Shown here one piece after another: positions 1-9,749 of a stretch of 64,000 bases of DNA. Below the pieces are notes generated by a model. That model did not search any database, had not been told where the DNA came from, and saw nothing but the letters and a program-made list of their open reading frames with translations. The translations under genes and the position numbers were made by a program. The stretch is from Arthrobacter sp. AL12 (GTDB lineage Bacteria > Actinomycetota > Actinomycetes > Actinomycetales > Micrococcaceae): NCBI RefSeq assembly GCF_029960645.1, contig NZ_JASBQY010000008.1:111823-175822 (forward strand), read 5' to 3'. How positions within the stretch are numbered: position 1 is the stretch's first letter; every line of letters starts with the position of its first letter.

Positions 1-672
1 ATTCCCGGCAAGGGTGTCCGTTACCGCATCTCTGCCGCCGCGTACTGCCCGGGGCTGAACTCGGGGGCGGTCAAATACAACACAAACGGCGCCTCAAGGG
101 TTACCTTCTCCATTGCAGAGGAATACGGAGCCACCCGGGTCAACTTCATCACGTGCGTGCGCCAGCCGGACGGAAGCTACGTCAAGGAGTGGGGTGCGCT
201 GGGCTCCGCGGGTGAGTCGGGCTTCGCCGGACCGGGCGTTGCCACCGGACCGACGTGGCAGAAATACTCCCCGACCGGCAGCTTTACCGTCACCGAGGCT
301 TTCGGGCTCGGTGACCCCGGGACCGCGCTGGCCTACCGGACCCTGAACCCGTACTCCCGCTGGGGCGGGCAGCTCAACAACAACTACAACAAGTACTTCG
401 AGTCCAGCGCTGACGTGTTCCCGGACGAGAACATGTGGTACTTCGCGACGCGCCCTTCGCGTGACTACCGGCAGGGTGTAGTCATTAACTACAACCGCCC
501 GCCGGATGCCCCGATCACCATGAACGCCGGCTTCGCGATCTTCCTGCACGGGAACAACGTTCCAACCTGGGGGTGCATCTCCCTCAACGACGGGGACCTG
601 CTGCAGTACCTGAGGACCGCACACCCGGGCGACCGGTTCGTCATGGGAGTTGCTTATGACATCTTCAACTAG
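1..672 (+). CDS. L,D-transpeptidase-like (YkuD-fold) protein, 5' partial
   Basis: The reading frame is open from base 1 and ends at TAG 670-672, so the N-terminus lies outside the window. The C-terminal part carries FLHGNNVPTWGCISL (about 540-585), which matches the L,D-transpeptidase catalytic motif: an upstream His-Gly, then Gly-Cys with the nucleophilic cysteine. A Tyr/Asn-rich stretch before it is typical of secreted actinobacterial members. Such enzymes make 3-3 peptidoglycan cross-links or attach proteins outside the membrane. The visible segment before the domain, with a YCPGLNSG element, is not assignable. The next gene overlaps its end by 17 nt. Family call is good; exact substrate unknown. 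Confidence 0.75.
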   Translation: MPGKGVRYRISAAAYCPGLNSGAVKYNTNGASRVTFSIAEEYGATRVNFITCVRQPDGSYVKEWGALGSAGESGFAGPGVATGPTWQKYSPTGSFTVTEAFGLGDPGTALAYRTLNPYSRWGGQLNNNYNKYFESSADVFPDENMWYFATRPSRDYRQGVVINYNRPPDAPITMNAGFAIFLHGNNVPTWGCISLNDGDLLQYLRTAHPGDRFVMGVAYDIFN

Positions 673-1318
673 GCGGCGACGCAGCGCGGCGCTGAGGTGC
701 TCTGCAGCCCTGCTGGCTGCTGGAATGTCCGTCTCTGCCTGTACAGCGTCCGCGGGGCCGGACGCGGCGCAAACGGACGAAGCCACCCGTCCGGCGCACA
801 CCCCCACTGCCACCTCGGAAGTCGGTCCGGGCAGTCAGCCCACCGTCCATGACGGGCGCACGGTCCTTCCGCCCCGGCCGGAGGACTGCAGCGCGCCATC
901 GGTGGCAGAGGTCAAAGAAGTTTTGGGGCCAATAGCAGCGGATCTTCAGCCGGCGGCAGCGAAGACGTCCGCCAAGGACGGCCTGGTGGAGCTCAACTGC
1001 ACCTTCGCCCTGGCACCCGTCCCCGCCGGTCAGGCGCCGGACACCGGCAACTCACTGCTGGTCTCGACCACCACTGCGGCGGACGAGGCCGCCCTGGGCC
1101 GGTTGGGGCTGCCCAGGCTGATGATGGCGCCGGAAACAGTGCCGGGGCTTGGTGCCAGAGCCTGGTACTCGGTCAACACCCTCAGCGGGTCCACCGAGTA
1201 CGTGCTTGAAGTTGTCGACGGGCTCCAGGTGACGAGGCTGAGCCTTGGGGTCACCGGGTCAGCAGGCCGCATCGAGGACGCGCAACAGAAACTGATCCAG
1301 GTGGCAAAGCTGCCCTGA
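656..1318 (+). CDS. putative secreted lipoprotein, unknown function
   Basis: A 220-residue protein. I chose ATG 656 over TTG 650 because it puts an arginine-rich n-region directly before a hydrophobic stretch ending in a lipobox (SVSAC, about residues 25-29), the classic signal peptidase II site. After the lipidated cysteine comes a Thr/Pro/Ala-rich linker and a small domain with two further cysteines (EDCS and LNCTF), which may form a disulfide. The start overlaps the L,D-transpeptidase-like gene, suggesting co-expression and a cell-envelope role. I do not recognise a named family. Confidence 0.7.
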   Translation: MTSSTRRRRSAALRCSAALLAAGMSVSACTASAGPDAAQTDEATRPAHTPTATSEVGPGSQPTVHDGRTVLPPRPEDCSAPSVAEVKEVLGPIAADLQPAAAKTSAKDGLVELNCTFALAPVPAGQAPDTGNSLLVSTTTAADEAALGRLGLPRLMMAPETVPGLGARAWYSVNTLSGSTEYVLEVVDGLQVTRLSLGVTGSAGRIEDAQQKLIQVAKLP

Positions 1319-1345
1319 CCCGCTGCCCCGGGTCCGCCTCTTGGT

Positions 1346-3355
1346 TTATCCCTGACCGGGCCCAGCCGGCTGGCAGGCCGTCAGTTCGTACAGGGCGGCC
1401 TGGCCCTGCCGGAAGACGAGTTTCACCGCGGAGGAACCGGCCAGGTCCGCAAGCCCCGGGAAGGGATGGGTTCCGCCGTGGACTTCCTGGGTGCCAAAGT
1501 CGAGTGCGTAGCGGACGCCCGTGGCGCGGGCCGCCTCGCACACGCCGGGGACCGCGCCGGCATCGCGCAGGTGGGCATTCAGTATCTCGACGTCCCTGGT
1601 GTTGGCAGTCAGGACGTGTTTTGCCGTCGTATCGCGGTCGGCGAGGGCGTAGGCCAGGGCCGCGCCCGTCCACGGGTTCACTGCCACGGCAGCACCATCG
1701 GGAACGAATTCGGGGAGCCGGTCGAGCACCGCTTGTTCGTCCGTCGAGACGAGCGCCGAGTCCGGGCCTGCCGCGTAGTTCCGCTGTGCCGATCCGACCG
1801 CCCCCGCCAGGGACGGCACCTGGGACACGATGACCATCAGGACCAGGGCCGCCGTAACTCCGGCCGTACGGAGGGCCTTCCCCGCCGGGCGGGGGGCCGT
1901 TTCGCCGCTCCGGAGTCCGTCCTTGCCCCTGCTGAGGGCCGCAGAGATCCGGCGCCAGCCTTCGTCGGCTCCCAGCGCGGCAAAGGGCAGCGCGGTCAGC
2001 GGCAGGAGGGCCGCCAGCCGGTAGCTGTCGTTGTACCAGACCCCCGTGACGTCGCTCCGGAAGGGACTGATCTCCATTCCCGATACGACAACAAACAGCG
2101 CGCCTGTCGTGGCGAAGCAGGCCAGCAGCCAGAACCTGCTGCCGCGGCGCAGGGAGATGAGCAGCCCCAGCAGCATCAGGAGACTGATCCCGGGCGCGAT
2201 CGGACGGTTCATGGCGGAGTTTGCCAGCACCTCCCAACCTGCACCGGCCACGGATTGGATCGGTCCCCAGAACGCAGCGTCCTGGGGTGGCCGGATCACC
2301 TTCCAGAGCAGGGCAAAGCCGGCGGCGCCCGCGACGAGTGCCGCCGTCGACAGCGCAAATTCACGGCGGCGAATCCGGTAGCCGTGGGCCGGAACGTAGC
2401 GCCGCCAGTACGCCTGGACCGCGACCGGCACGGAGAGCACCAGGAGCGACATAAAACCGTTAGGGTGGGCCAGGGCCACTGCGGGCACCAGCAGCAGGGG
2501 GAGGCCGAACCTGGCCCAGGGGTCGACCGGAAGGTCCTCGGCCTGTCCGAAGAGAAGCGCGACGGCGGCCAGGGACGAGGGCAACATGCTCACGGAGAGG
2601 AAGTTCGGGTACAGGACACCAAAATCGAGGAGCAGGATGGGGAAAGCCGCGAACCCTGCAGAGAGGGCGCCGGCGGCGGCCACCGCCACAGGACGCTTGC
2701 CAGCCACCACACGCGTCAGCAGCATGGCGCCGAGCGGCCAGACCACCGAGGCGATCGCCATGTTCAGGACGTTGACCCCGACGGTCAAAGGCAGGCCTGT
2801 GAGCTGGATGAAGGCGGCTACCAGTCCGTGCCAGGCGGCCGGATAGAAGTAGGGCGGCTGGCCGCCGCTGGTCATCGAAGTCATCGTGAGGGAGGACGCG
2901 TTGGAGGTCTCCAGCACGTACCTGACCCCGTTGAGGTGAAAAACGTTGTCAAACGTCTGGGAATAGCTCTCTGGTGTGCCGAAGGCGACGGCCAGTTGGG
3001 CCAAAATGGCGGCCGCCCCGGCGAGATAGGACCCTGCGATGACCAGTGACTGGCGGCGCAGCAGGAGCCGCGGTTCCGTCGGCGTGAACCGGATCGGGTC
3101 GCCGCTGAGCCGGCGTGCGAGCCCCAGCGAGAGCGCCAGAGCCGTCCCGCCGAGCAGGATCGGGACAGAGGACCACGGCAACCCGGCGTAGGGAAGCGCG
3201 ACACCGATCACGGCTGACAGCGCCACGGTCACCAGTGGCGCCAGGGCGAGTGCCGGCAGGCCACGCAGGCCGAGGACCAGAGTGACCATGCCGCCCGGCA
3301 GGATCAGGAAAACAGCGGCTGCGGCAAGGAACGGGACGGTCTCCAGCCAGCTCAA
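1346..3355 (-). CDS. large polytopic membrane protein, DUF6541-like
   Basis: A 669-residue protein starting at ATG 3355. About a dozen hydrophobic helices fill residues 1-520, followed by a soluble extracytoplasmic tail with two cysteines (GVCEAARATG and LTACQPAGP). The N-terminus (SWLETVPFLAAAAVFLILPG) resembles the DUF6541 membrane proteins common in Arthrobacter polysaccharide loci. The topology recalls GT-C glycosyltransferases using polyprenyl-phosphate sugars, but that is inference. It lies 60 nt downstream of rmlA on the same strand, so a role in assembling or transferring the rhamnose-containing glycan is plausible. It converges on the lipoprotein gene, 27 nt away. Confidence 0.65.
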   Translation of the reverse strand: MSWLETVPFLAAAAVFLILPGGMVTLVLGLRGLPALALAPLVTVALSAVIGVALPYAGLPWSSVPILLGGTALALSLGLARRLSGDPIRFTPTEPRLLLRRQSLVIAGSYLAGAAAILAQLAVAFGTPESYSQTFDNVFHLNGVRYVLETSNASSLTMTSMTSGGQPPYFYPAAWHGLVAAFIQLTGLPLTVGVNVLNMAIASVVWPLGAMLLTRVVAGKRPVAVAAAGALSAGFAAFPILLLDFGVLYPNFLSVSMLPSSLAAVALLFGQAEDLPVDPWARFGLPLLLVPAVALAHPNGFMSLLVLSVPVAVQAYWRRYVPAHGYRIRRREFALSTAALVAGAAGFALLWKVIRPPQDAAFWGPIQSVAGAGWEVLANSAMNRPIAPGISLLMLLGLLISLRRGSRFWLLACFATTGALFVVVSGMEISPFRSDVTGVWYNDSYRLAALLPLTALPFAALGADEGWRRISAALSRGKDGLRSGETAPRPAGKALRTAGVTAALVLMVIVSQVPSLAGAVGSAQRNYAAGPDSALVSTDEQAVLDRLPEFVPDGAAVAVNPWTGAALAYALADRDTTAKHVLTANTRDVEILNAHLRDAGAVPGVCEAARATGVRYALDFGTQEVHGGTHPFPGLADLAGSSAVKLVFRQGQAALYELTACQPAGPGQG

Positions 3356-3415
3356 CGTCGGGACCGCACGATGTCAGGGCGGTCCGGGCGCGGCCGGTAG
3401 CGCGGCAAACCCATC

Positions 3416-4285
3416 TCAGATGGTCTGGTCCAGCAGTCCCAGCAGATAGGCGCCGTACCCGCTCTTCACCAGGGGTTCGGCGCGCTGCCTGAGCTCCTCG
3501 TCGGTGAGGTAGCCGTTGCGCCAGGCGATTTCTTCCGGCGCGCCGATCTTCAGGCCCTGGCGGTTCTCGACAGTCCGGATGAAGTTGGAAGCGTCGCTGA
3601 GGTCGTCGAAGGTTCCGGTGTCCAGCCACGCGGTGCCGCGCGGAAGGATTTCGACCTGCAGTTTGCCGTTCTCCAGATACGTGCGGTTGACGTCGGTAAT
3701 CTCAAGTTCGCCGCGCGGTGACGGTTGCAGGTTTTTGGCGATGTCGATGACATCGTTGTCATAGAAATACAGTCCGGGCACGGCGTAGTGGCTGCGGGGT
3801 TTTGCCGGCTTCTCCTCCAGCGACAGGGCCTTGCCCTCGTCGTCGAACTCCACCACGCCGTACGCCTTGGGGTCCTTGACCCAGTAGCCGAAAACGGCGC
3901 CGCCGTCGATGTTGGCGTGCCGGCGGAGCTGGGTGCCCATGCCCTGGCCGTAGAAGATGTTGTCGCCGAGCACGAGGGCCACGGTTTCGTTGCCGATGTG
4001 CTCCGCGCCGAGAATGAAAGCTTGGGCGAGGCCGTCGGGGGAGGGCTGCTGCACGTACGTGAGGTTCACACCGAACTGTGTACCGTCGCCGAGCAGGCGC
4101 TGGAACTGTTCAGCGTCATGTGGGGTGGTGATGATGAGGATGTCGCGGATTCCGGCCAGGATAAGCGTCGACAAGGGGTAGTAGATCATCGGCTTGTCGT
4201 AGACGGGGACGAGCTGCTTGCTGATGCCGAATGTGATCGGGTGCAGCCGGGAGCCGGTACCGCCGGCCAGAATTATTCCACGCAT
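3416..4285 (-). CDS. rmlA: glucose-1-phosphate thymidylyltransferase
   Basis: A 289-residue enzyme making dTDP-glucose from glucose-1-phosphate and dTTP, the first step of dTDP-L-rhamnose synthesis. The nucleotidyltransferase signature [13 protein letters not shown] is at residues 6-18, followed by [10 protein letters not shown] and GDNIFYGQG, all diagnostic for RmlA; length is normal. ATG 4285 is preceded by a GGGAGG Shine-Dalgarno, so the long upstream extension of the frame is antisense to the acyltransferase gene and not coding. The other rml functions lie 8.5 kb away on the opposite strand, so the pathway is split across the locus. Confidence 0.96.
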   Translation of the reverse strand: MRGIILAGGTGSRLHPITFGISKQLVPVYDKPMIYYPLSTLILAGIRDILIITTPHDAEQFQRLLGDGTQFGVNLTYVQQPSPDGLAQAFILGAEHIGNETVALVLGDNIFYGQGMGTQLRRHANIDGGAVFGYWVKDPKAYGVVEFDDEGKALSLEEKPAKPRSHYAVPGLYFYDNDVIDIAKNLQPSPRGELEITDVNRTYLENGKLQVEILPRGTAWLDTGTFDDLSDASNFIRTVENRQGLKIGAPEEIAWRNGYLTDEELRQRAEPLVKSGYGAYLLGLLDQTI

Positions 4286-4408
4286 GGTTTCAATCCTCCC
4301 GTACTGGTGCCGCCACAGCAAACCGGTGCCGGGCGCGGGGCGGAAACGGCGTCTGTGCCGCCATGTAGACTTAAGCGCCCGGTACGATGTGACGAAGGAA
4401 GCCCGGAA

Positions 4409-5491
4409 TTGAGCACAGTTGCACTGAAGCCTGAAGCGATTCCGTCGCCCACCTTTGGGTACCGGCTGGATCCGCGCGGCAACAGCCTGAACCTCATCCG
4501 GCTGGTCCTGGCCCTTTCCGTGCTGTTCGCGCACAGTTGGCACATCGTCGGCGCGGGCAACGGGCCGGGCTTCCGCGGCGAAAACCTCGGCGGCTGGGCC
4601 GTGGCGGGCTTTTTTGGCATCAGCGGCTACCTGATAACGGCGAGCCGGTTCAGCAACCGAATCGGTACCTATTTGGTGCACCGTGTGGCCCGGATCTTCC
4701 CCGCGTTTATCGTCTGCCTCGTTCTGATGGCCTTTGTGTTCGCCCCGGTCGCGTTCCTCATCCAGCACGGTTCGCTGCAGGGATTCCTGTCGGCACCCAC
4801 GACGCCGCTCAACTCTGTTTTCGCCAATCTGGGTCTGAGGATTGTCAGCTACGACATTGCCGGTACGCCGGCCGGAGTGCCGTACCCCGGGGCCTGGAAC
4901 GGCTCGCTGTGGACCCTCTATTTCGAGTTCATGTGCTACCTGCTGGTCGCGATGCTGGGGTTCATCCCGCTGGTCCGGAAGACACCGTGGCCCATCGTCG
5001 CCGCTTTTGCCGCCAGCGTGTTGCTGTGGGCCAATATCGCGGCGGTCAAGCCGTACCTGCAGTCCAACCTTGACTTTGAACTCGCCGCCCGGTTGATTCC
5101 CTACTTCCTGGGTGGTGCGGTGGTCCAGGTCCTCAGTTCCCGCCTTGGCATCCACCGGATAGCCGGGCCGGCGTCCATTGTGGTTGCGGCGCTCTCGATC
5201 ATGCTGGTCGACGGCTACGGCGGGCAGCTCGCGGCACCGTTCATCGCATACGGGTTGCTGTGGATTTCGACGTGGCTGCCGCAGCCGAGGCTGATCGCCC
5301 GGCACGACATTTCCTATGGCGCGTACATTTACGCCTTCCCGGTGCAGCAGTTGTTGGCGGTTTTTGGGGCCTACCACTGGGGTGTGTGGTGGTTCACCGT
5401 CGCGGCGACCTTGTGCACCATTCCGTTCGCCGCGGCGAGTTGGCTATTTGTTGAGCGGCCCGTCATGCGCCGGGCCAAGAAAAGCATCTAG
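4409..5491 (+). CDS. acyltransferase family 3 (OafA-like) membrane O-acyltransferase
   Basis: A 360-residue protein with about ten hydrophobic segments. It opens with the family hallmark: an Arg/Leu-rich first helix followed by FAHSWHIVG containing the catalytic-type histidine ([17 protein letters not shown], about residues 29-45), then GISGYLI and a basic arginine loop. These enzymes O-acylate sugars on the outer face of the membrane. Start chosen: TTG 4409, with GAAGGAAG 7-8 nt upstream; no ATG fits the conserved N-terminus. It is divergent from rmlA and probably decorates the polysaccharide made here. Confidence 0.85.
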   Translation: MSTVALKPEAIPSPTFGYRLDPRGNSLNLIRLVLALSVLFAHSWHIVGAGNGPGFRGENLGGWAVAGFFGISGYLITASRFSNRIGTYLVHRVARIFPAFIVCLVLMAFVFAPVAFLIQHGSLQGFLSAPTTPLNSVFANLGLRIVSYDIAGTPAGVPYPGAWNGSLWTLYFEFMCYLLVAMLGFIPLVRKTPWPIVAAFAASVLLWANIAAVKPYLQSNLDFELAARLIPYFLGGAVVQVLSSRLGIHRIAGPASIVVAALSIMLVDGYGGQLAAPFIAYGLLWISTWLPQPRLIARHDISYGAYIYAFPVQQLLAVFGAYHWGVWWFTVAATLCTIPFAAASWLFVERPVMRRAKKSI

Positions 5492-5553
5492 GCCGGACTG
5501 CAGCAGGCTTCCCGGACACAGGTTGCGGCTCCTGATCCCGGGCCCGGACGGCG

Positions 5554-6444
5554 TCAGGGACGGCGTTTGCCTCTGCGGCCGGCGAGTCCTTCAGAGACTC
5601 CGCTGAAGGCATTTATGAGCCGGGTGCGCCGGCCGGGGGCCAGGAGTGTAACGATCGCCAGGTGGCGATAGTCAGCCAGGATGCCCCTGATGGTCCAGCC
5701 CGGGTAGCGGTGGCCGTAGTCCCGCGCCAGCAGGATCCTGTTCCGGAAAATGTAGAAGTACCGCCACGGTGCTGCCGTCCTCACCTGCAGAGGTCTCCCT
5801 CCCAGTCCCACCGCCCGTCCGAACACACTGGCTGGCACGGTACTGCCCAGGGCGTGGCCCAGGGATGCACCCTCGGCCAGGACCGCTTCCAGGCCGGCGG
5901 CCTGGCAGCGCAGGTAGTACTCGCTGTCCACGCCGTCGATGAACAGTGAGTCGTCGAAGAGGCCGAGCCGTTCGAGCACGGGAACGGGCAGCAGAAGGCC
6001 GGACTGGATCGGTTCTCCGCCCAGTTGAACGCCGTTCCGGACGGGCCCGCGCCGGACGGGAAGCCCGCGGATGGAGCCCGGCGCCACCATGCCCACTGGA
6101 ATACCGGCAGCCTCAGCCTGGGTCGCCGCAGTCACCAGTGCCTTCACGTATCCGTCGTCAAGCGACGAATCCTGGTCCATCGTGAGGATGAAGTCCGGCT
6201 TCCGCGGCCCGGCCAGGGCGGAGCTGACGCCGGCGTTCAGCGCTGCGGCGATCCCCGAGTTCTCGGTCAGGCGTACCCGTTCACAGCCCATCTCGGACAG
6301 CCTGTCGAGGATTTCCGAAGGATCTTCCGGACTGCCGTCATCGACCACGACGACGGCGTCCGCCTGCGTCAGAAGTATCTCGGCGTTGGCCAGGATGCTC
6401 TTCGACGGGTTGTACAAGGAGACGACGGCGGCGGTCACAGGCAC
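5554..6444 (-). CDS. family 2 glycosyltransferase, rhamnosyltransferase-like
   Basis: A 296-residue GT2 protein with a GT-A fold. VVVVDDGSP gives the nucleotide-binding aspartates, NSGIAAALNAG and LTMDQDSS hold the DXD-type metal site, and LFIDGVDSEYYLRC is the usual acceptor-side aspartate region. This pattern matches bacterial rhamnosyltransferases and fits the dTDP-rhamnose genes nearby. Start is GTG 6444 (or GTG 6438); the frame continues upstream only as antisense to nothing conserved. It is the last gene of a same-strand run from 11898 and lies 25 nt after the epimerase gene. It is paralogous to the GT2 at 9750-10676. Confidence 0.88.
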   Translation of the reverse strand: MPVTAAVVSLYNPSKSILANAEILLTQADAVVVVDDGSPEDPSEILDRLSEMGCERVRLTENSGIAAALNAGVSSALAGPRKPDFILTMDQDSSLDDGYVKALVTAATQAEAAGIPVGMVAPGSIRGLPVRRGPVRNGVQLGGEPIQSGLLLPVPVLERLGLFDDSLFIDGVDSEYYLRCQAAGLEAVLAEGASLGHALGSTVPASVFGRAVGLGGRPLQVRTAAPWRYFYIFRNRILLARDYGHRYPGWTIRGILADYRHLAIVTLLAPGRRTRLINAFSGVSEGLAGRRGKRRP

Positions 6445-6469
6445 GACTAATCCGTTTCGTTGGCGCGGG

Positions 6470-7567
6470 TCAGGCCGGCTTGACGCCCGGCTGGGCATCA
6501 ATCCAGTTGGCCAGTCGGTCGATACCCTGCTCGAGGCTGCACTGCGGGGTCCAGCCGAGGACTTCCCGTGCTGCGGAAACATCGGCCCAGGCGTGGCGGA
6601 CATCGCCTTGGCGGTACTGCCCGGTAACGTGCGGCGCCGGGGCGCCATAGTGGGCCGCGATCAGCTTCGCCGCGGTGCCGATTGTCTGGAACTCGCCTGA
6701 ACCGATATCCATCGGCTCGCCTTGGACCTGAGGGGATGTGGCGCCCGCGACGATAGCGGAGGCAACATCGTCGATGAGCACAAAGTCACGCCGGACTTCG
6801 CCGTCCTCGTAGAGCGGAATCGACTTGCCACCCATCGCCATCCGGCAGAAAAGGCTCATGATGCCGGTGTAGGGGTTGATCAAAGACTGCCCCGGTCCGT
6901 AGACGTTCTGCAGCCGCAGGACAACGGTCTCCACGCCAAAGGACTTCGCCCACGCCTGCAGCACGTGTTCCTGGGCCAGTTTGGTGGCACCATAGACGCT
7001 GACCGGTGCCGGGAAGGTCTCCGAAGCCTTCATCGCTACGGGGGCGGCGCCGGGGAAGTCCCACTGCGCCTGGTCCAACGTGGTGCTGGTGCGCTGGCCG
7101 GGATAGAACAGCCTGCCGTCCGCGTCCTGCCAGGCGCCTTCGCCGTAAACGGCGCGGCTGGAGGACAGAACGATCCGGCGGGGCAGCTTCCCATGACGGT
7201 TCAGCCCGTCCAGGAGTTGCGAGGTGCCGACGACGTTGACGTGGGTGTGCCGCGTCGACTCCTCCAGGGACTGTCCCGTTCCGGTTTCGGCGGCCAGATG
7301 GATGACCACATCCGGGGTGACATCGGCCAGTACCTTGTCCCAGGTCGCGGCCTCAGCCACATCCGCGACGATGAGCTCTGCCCGGGCATCGAGTTCGACG
7401 GGCCGTTCACCGGACTCGTGGATCTGCGGGTGCAGGTTGTCGACGACAACGACGCGGTCAAATGCCTCCGCAAGCGGCGTCGAGATGGCACAGCCGATGA
7501 AGCCGGCGCCGCCGGTGACGAGAACCGTGCCGCCGGGACGGGAGGAGGGGGGAAAGGGAGAAGTCAC
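6470..7567 (-). CDS. NAD-dependent epimerase/dehydratase (extended SDR)
   Basis: A 365-residue nucleotide-sugar enzyme. It has the N-terminal dinucleotide fingerprint VTGGAGFIG (about residues 17-25), the active-site serine in VLSSSRAVYGEG, and the catalytic YxxxK in VYGATK. NVYGPGQ and the C-terminal VLGWTPQ region are typical of UDP- or dTDP-sugar 4-epimerases and dehydratases. Substrate cannot be fixed from sequence; a dTDP- or UDP-hexose for the local glycan is likely. Gaps to neighbours are 25 nt on both sides, consistent with one operon with the flanking glycosyltransferases. Confidence 0.87.
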   Translation of the reverse strand: MTSPFPPSSRPGGTVLVTGGAGFIGCAISTPLAEAFDRVVVVDNLHPQIHESGERPVELDARAELIVADVAEAATWDKVLADVTPDVVIHLAAETGTGQSLEESTRHTHVNVVGTSQLLDGLNRHGKLPRRIVLSSSRAVYGEGAWQDADGRLFYPGQRTSTTLDQAQWDFPGAAPVAMKASETFPAPVSVYGATKLAQEHVLQAWAKSFGVETVVLRLQNVYGPGQSLINPYTGIMSLFCRMAMGGKSIPLYEDGEVRRDFVLIDDVASAIVAGATSPQVQGEPMDIGSGEFQTIGTAAKLIAAHYGAPAPHVTGQYRQGDVRHAWADVSAAREVLGWTPQCSLEQGIDRLANWIDAQPGVKPA

Positions 7568-7591
7568 TGGGGACCTTTCGTTGCTGGCAGG

Positions 7592-8479
7592 TTACTGGCC
7601 GAAGGCATGACGGGTAAGGGCCTTGACCGCGGTCGAATTCCGGGTCCCCGCCGCTTTGGGGAGCAAATAGATGGCGTGCAGACGGGAGGTCAGCCTGAGC
7701 CGCGCCGAGCGCGCCGCACGCGTCCAGCCAAGCTCCTCGGCCTGGGCTGCCGCGACCGCAAAATACTCGCGTTCCCCGGCGAACCGGGACCCGTCCACCA
7801 GTTTGGCGGACGAGGCGCTGTTGGAGTGCCGTCGGTAGCGGAAGCACAGTGTCGGCTCGATCAGCAACTGGCTTCCTTCGAAGATCATGTCCATGACCAG
7901 CGCCAGGTCCTGGATGATCGGGAAACCCTCGCGGAACTCGACTTCCCGGATCTTGTCGGTGCGGAAGGCCAGCGACGGCCAGTACAGCCAGTCACCATGC
8001 ATCAGATTCCGGGCGATGGGCTCGCCGGCGACGACCCGCGCGCCGTGGACCCGAGGCTTGACCAGCTTCTGCTTCACCGTGTCCGCCAGAGTTGTCACCA
8101 CACGGCTGTTTTCGTCAATGACCTCAACTCCGGGCTGTATGACTGCGGCGTGGGGGTAGCGCTGATGTGCCGTGAGGATGACGTCCACGTAATTGGGCAG
8201 CAACACATCATCGCAGCCGAGAATCACCAGGACGTCTTCGGTGGCCATGGCCACACACGTGCGGTAGTTCTCCGTGATGCCGGCGTTGATGTCCTTGCGG
8301 ATGTACCTCACGCGAGGGTCATTGATCCCGGAGACGTATTCCTTGATCTCAAGGCCCGGATAGGCGTCGTCGACGACTGTGAGTAACCAGTCCGGGTTCT
8401 CCTGTGCGAGGACACTGTCCACGGTTTCCCGCATGAAGGCCGGGTCACCCCAGTACGGGACAAAGATATCGAGTGCCAT
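7592..8479 (-). CDS. family 2 glycosyltransferase
   Basis: A 295-residue GT2. MALDIFVPYWGDP opens directly into the Rossmann-like core, LLTVVDDAYPG gives the first nucleotide-binding aspartates, and VLVILGCDDVLLP is the DXD-like motif. YWPSLAFRTD and the FPIIQDLALVM region complete the donor/acceptor face. No membrane segments, so it acts on the cytoplasmic face. Its start codon directly abuts the stop of the DUF2304 gene, indicating tight translational linkage. Sugar specificity is not readable. Confidence 0.87.
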   Translation of the reverse strand: MALDIFVPYWGDPAFMRETVDSVLAQENPDWLLTVVDDAYPGLEIKEYVSGINDPRVRYIRKDINAGITENYRTCVAMATEDVLVILGCDDVLLPNYVDVILTAHQRYPHAAVIQPGVEVIDENSRVVTTLADTVKQKLVKPRVHGARVVAGEPIARNLMHGDWLYWPSLAFRTDKIREVEFREGFPIIQDLALVMDMIFEGSQLLIEPTLCFRYRRHSNSASSAKLVDGSRFAGEREYFAVAAAQAEELGWTRAARSARLRLTSRLHAIYLLPKAAGTRNSTAVKALTRHAFGQ

Positions 8480-8914
8480 TTAGGAATCGGAACTTTCGGT
8501 TGAAGTGTCGGAGGAACCGGCGGACGGCACCCTGGACCCGGGCGAGACCGGCGACCTGCGGGGCGCGGCGGCGGGGTCGGCACTGAGCGACTCCACCTGG
8601 GAGCGCAGGATGGCGACCTCCTCGGCGAGCGTCCGCGTCTCGTCCTCCACGACGGAGATCTCCCACGACAGGTGCAGGCAGACGCCAAGGAGCATCAGGA
8701 TGCTCATGATGAACAGCAAGTTGGAGGGGAGCTGGACTCCCACGAATTCCGCGACGATGTTCAGTAGTCGGGGGAAAGCCGCGAGAACGAGGGTGGCCAC
8801 ACCGACCACGAGCCACAGCGCAGCGTACTTCTCGCGAAGTTTCTTGCGCCGCAGCATTTCCACGACCAGGGCCACAATCGCCAGGGCGAGAAGGAAAGCA
8901 GCAATATTGCCCAA
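8480..8914 (-). CDS. DUF2304 domain small membrane protein
   Basis: A 144-residue protein starting at TTG 8914, with AAAGGA about 9 nt upstream. Two or three hydrophobic helices fill residues 3-75, then a predicted cytoplasmic coiled coil (VVEDETRTLAEEVAILRSQVESL) and a Ser/Pro tail. This is the usual DUF2304 build. These proteins are usually encoded next to a dolichol-phosphate-mannose-synthase-like GT2, as here, where only 2 nt separate it from the GT2 stop. It probably anchors or regulates that transferase; biochemical function is unproven. Confidence 0.85.
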   Translation of the reverse strand: MGNIAAFLLALAIVALVVEMLRRKKLREKYAALWLVVGVATLVLAAFPRLLNIVAEFVGVQLPSNLLFIMSILMLLGVCLHLSWEISVVEDETRTLAEEVAILRSQVESLSADPAAAPRRSPVSPGSRVPSAGSSDTSTESSDS

Positions 8915-8916
8915 GG

Positions 8917-9666
8917 CTATGGTCCTTTCAATCCGTGCGCAGGCACGGTGATCTCTGAACGCTTGCGGGTCAGGGCAAACAGAAGGGCGAAGATCGACCG
9001 GCCCAGGTAGACGGCGGCCTTGGCTGGATTGTGGCTGGGTTTGCCGCCCTGCCGGGGGCGCATTTCGACCGGCACTTGGGTGACGCGGCAGCCCGAGCGG
9101 ACGGCCACTACCAGCGAATCAATGGTGTCGCCGAGGTACTCCGCAGGGTAGTGGTCCAGGTACTGGGCGATGGCACGTTCGTTGCCGGCACGGAAGCCGC
9201 TGGTGACGTCAGTCAGCCGGGTCTTGGCCAATGAGGAAATGACCCGTGCAAGGAACACCATGGCCCACTTGCGTGGCCCGCTAACCCGGTAGCTGCCGCG
9301 GTCAGCGAACCGTGCTCCGATCGATATGTCCGCATGCTCCAGCCCGGCGAGAACCTCGTCGATGTTCCGCGGATCGTGCTGGCCGTCGGAATCGACCTGG
9401 ATTACCTGCTGGTAGCCGAGACGGTGGGCATACTTGAAACCGGCCCGCATGGCTCCGCCCACCCCCAGGTTGAACGGCAGATGGAGGACGGTGGCTCCGG
9501 CCGCTGCTGCCAGACGGGCCGTGTCGTCGGTTGAACCATCGTCGACGACCACGACGTCGTAGCGGTCGCTGGTCGCCAGGACTTCTCGGACGGTTTGGTC
9601 GATCGCCTCGGCTTCATTCCAAGCGGGCATTATGACCAGAACACGTGGGGCGACAGTTGGTTCCAT
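8917..9666 (-). CDS. polyprenyl-phosphate glycosyltransferase (DPM1/GtrB-like GT2)
   Basis: A 249-residue GT2 with VIMPAWNEAEAI, VVVDDGSTDDT and IQVDSDGQHDP, the three signature blocks of dolichyl-phosphate mannose synthase-type enzymes, which load a sugar from a nucleotide donor onto polyprenyl phosphate. There is no C-terminal membrane anchor; the adjacent DUF2304 protein may supply it. ATG 9666 is preferred over TTG 9675. No Shine-Dalgarno is seen, but TATAGT lies 9 nt before the ATG (9676-9681, minus strand), so a nearly leaderless transcript may start here. Confidence 0.88.
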   Translation of the reverse strand: MEPTVAPRVLVIMPAWNEAEAIDQTVREVLATSDRYDVVVVDDGSTDDTARLAAAAGATVLHLPFNLGVGGAMRAGFKYAHRLGYQQVIQVDSDGQHDPRNIDEVLAGLEHADISIGARFADRGSYRVSGPRKWAMVFLARVISSLAKTRLTDVTSGFRAGNERAIAQYLDHYPAEYLGDTIDSLVVAVRSGCRVTQVPVEMRPRQGGKPSHNPAKAAVYLGRSIFALLFALTRKRSEITVPAHGLKGP

Positions 9667-9749
9667 GGTGTCCAAACTATATCAATGTCGGGCGGCCCCC
9701 TCGATCCGGGGGGCCGTGCGGTGCGGTGCGGCGCGGCCGGGGCGCTGGC

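Noticed and set aside
1466..3049. 527-codon plus-strand frame opposite the DUF6541-like gene
   Set aside because: Arg/Gly/Gln-rich with no motif; an antisense shadow produced by high third-position GC.
3416..5377. 653-codon version of rmlA
   Set aside because: The extra N-terminus is antisense to the acyltransferase; RmlA starts at ATG 4285 with a good ribosome site.
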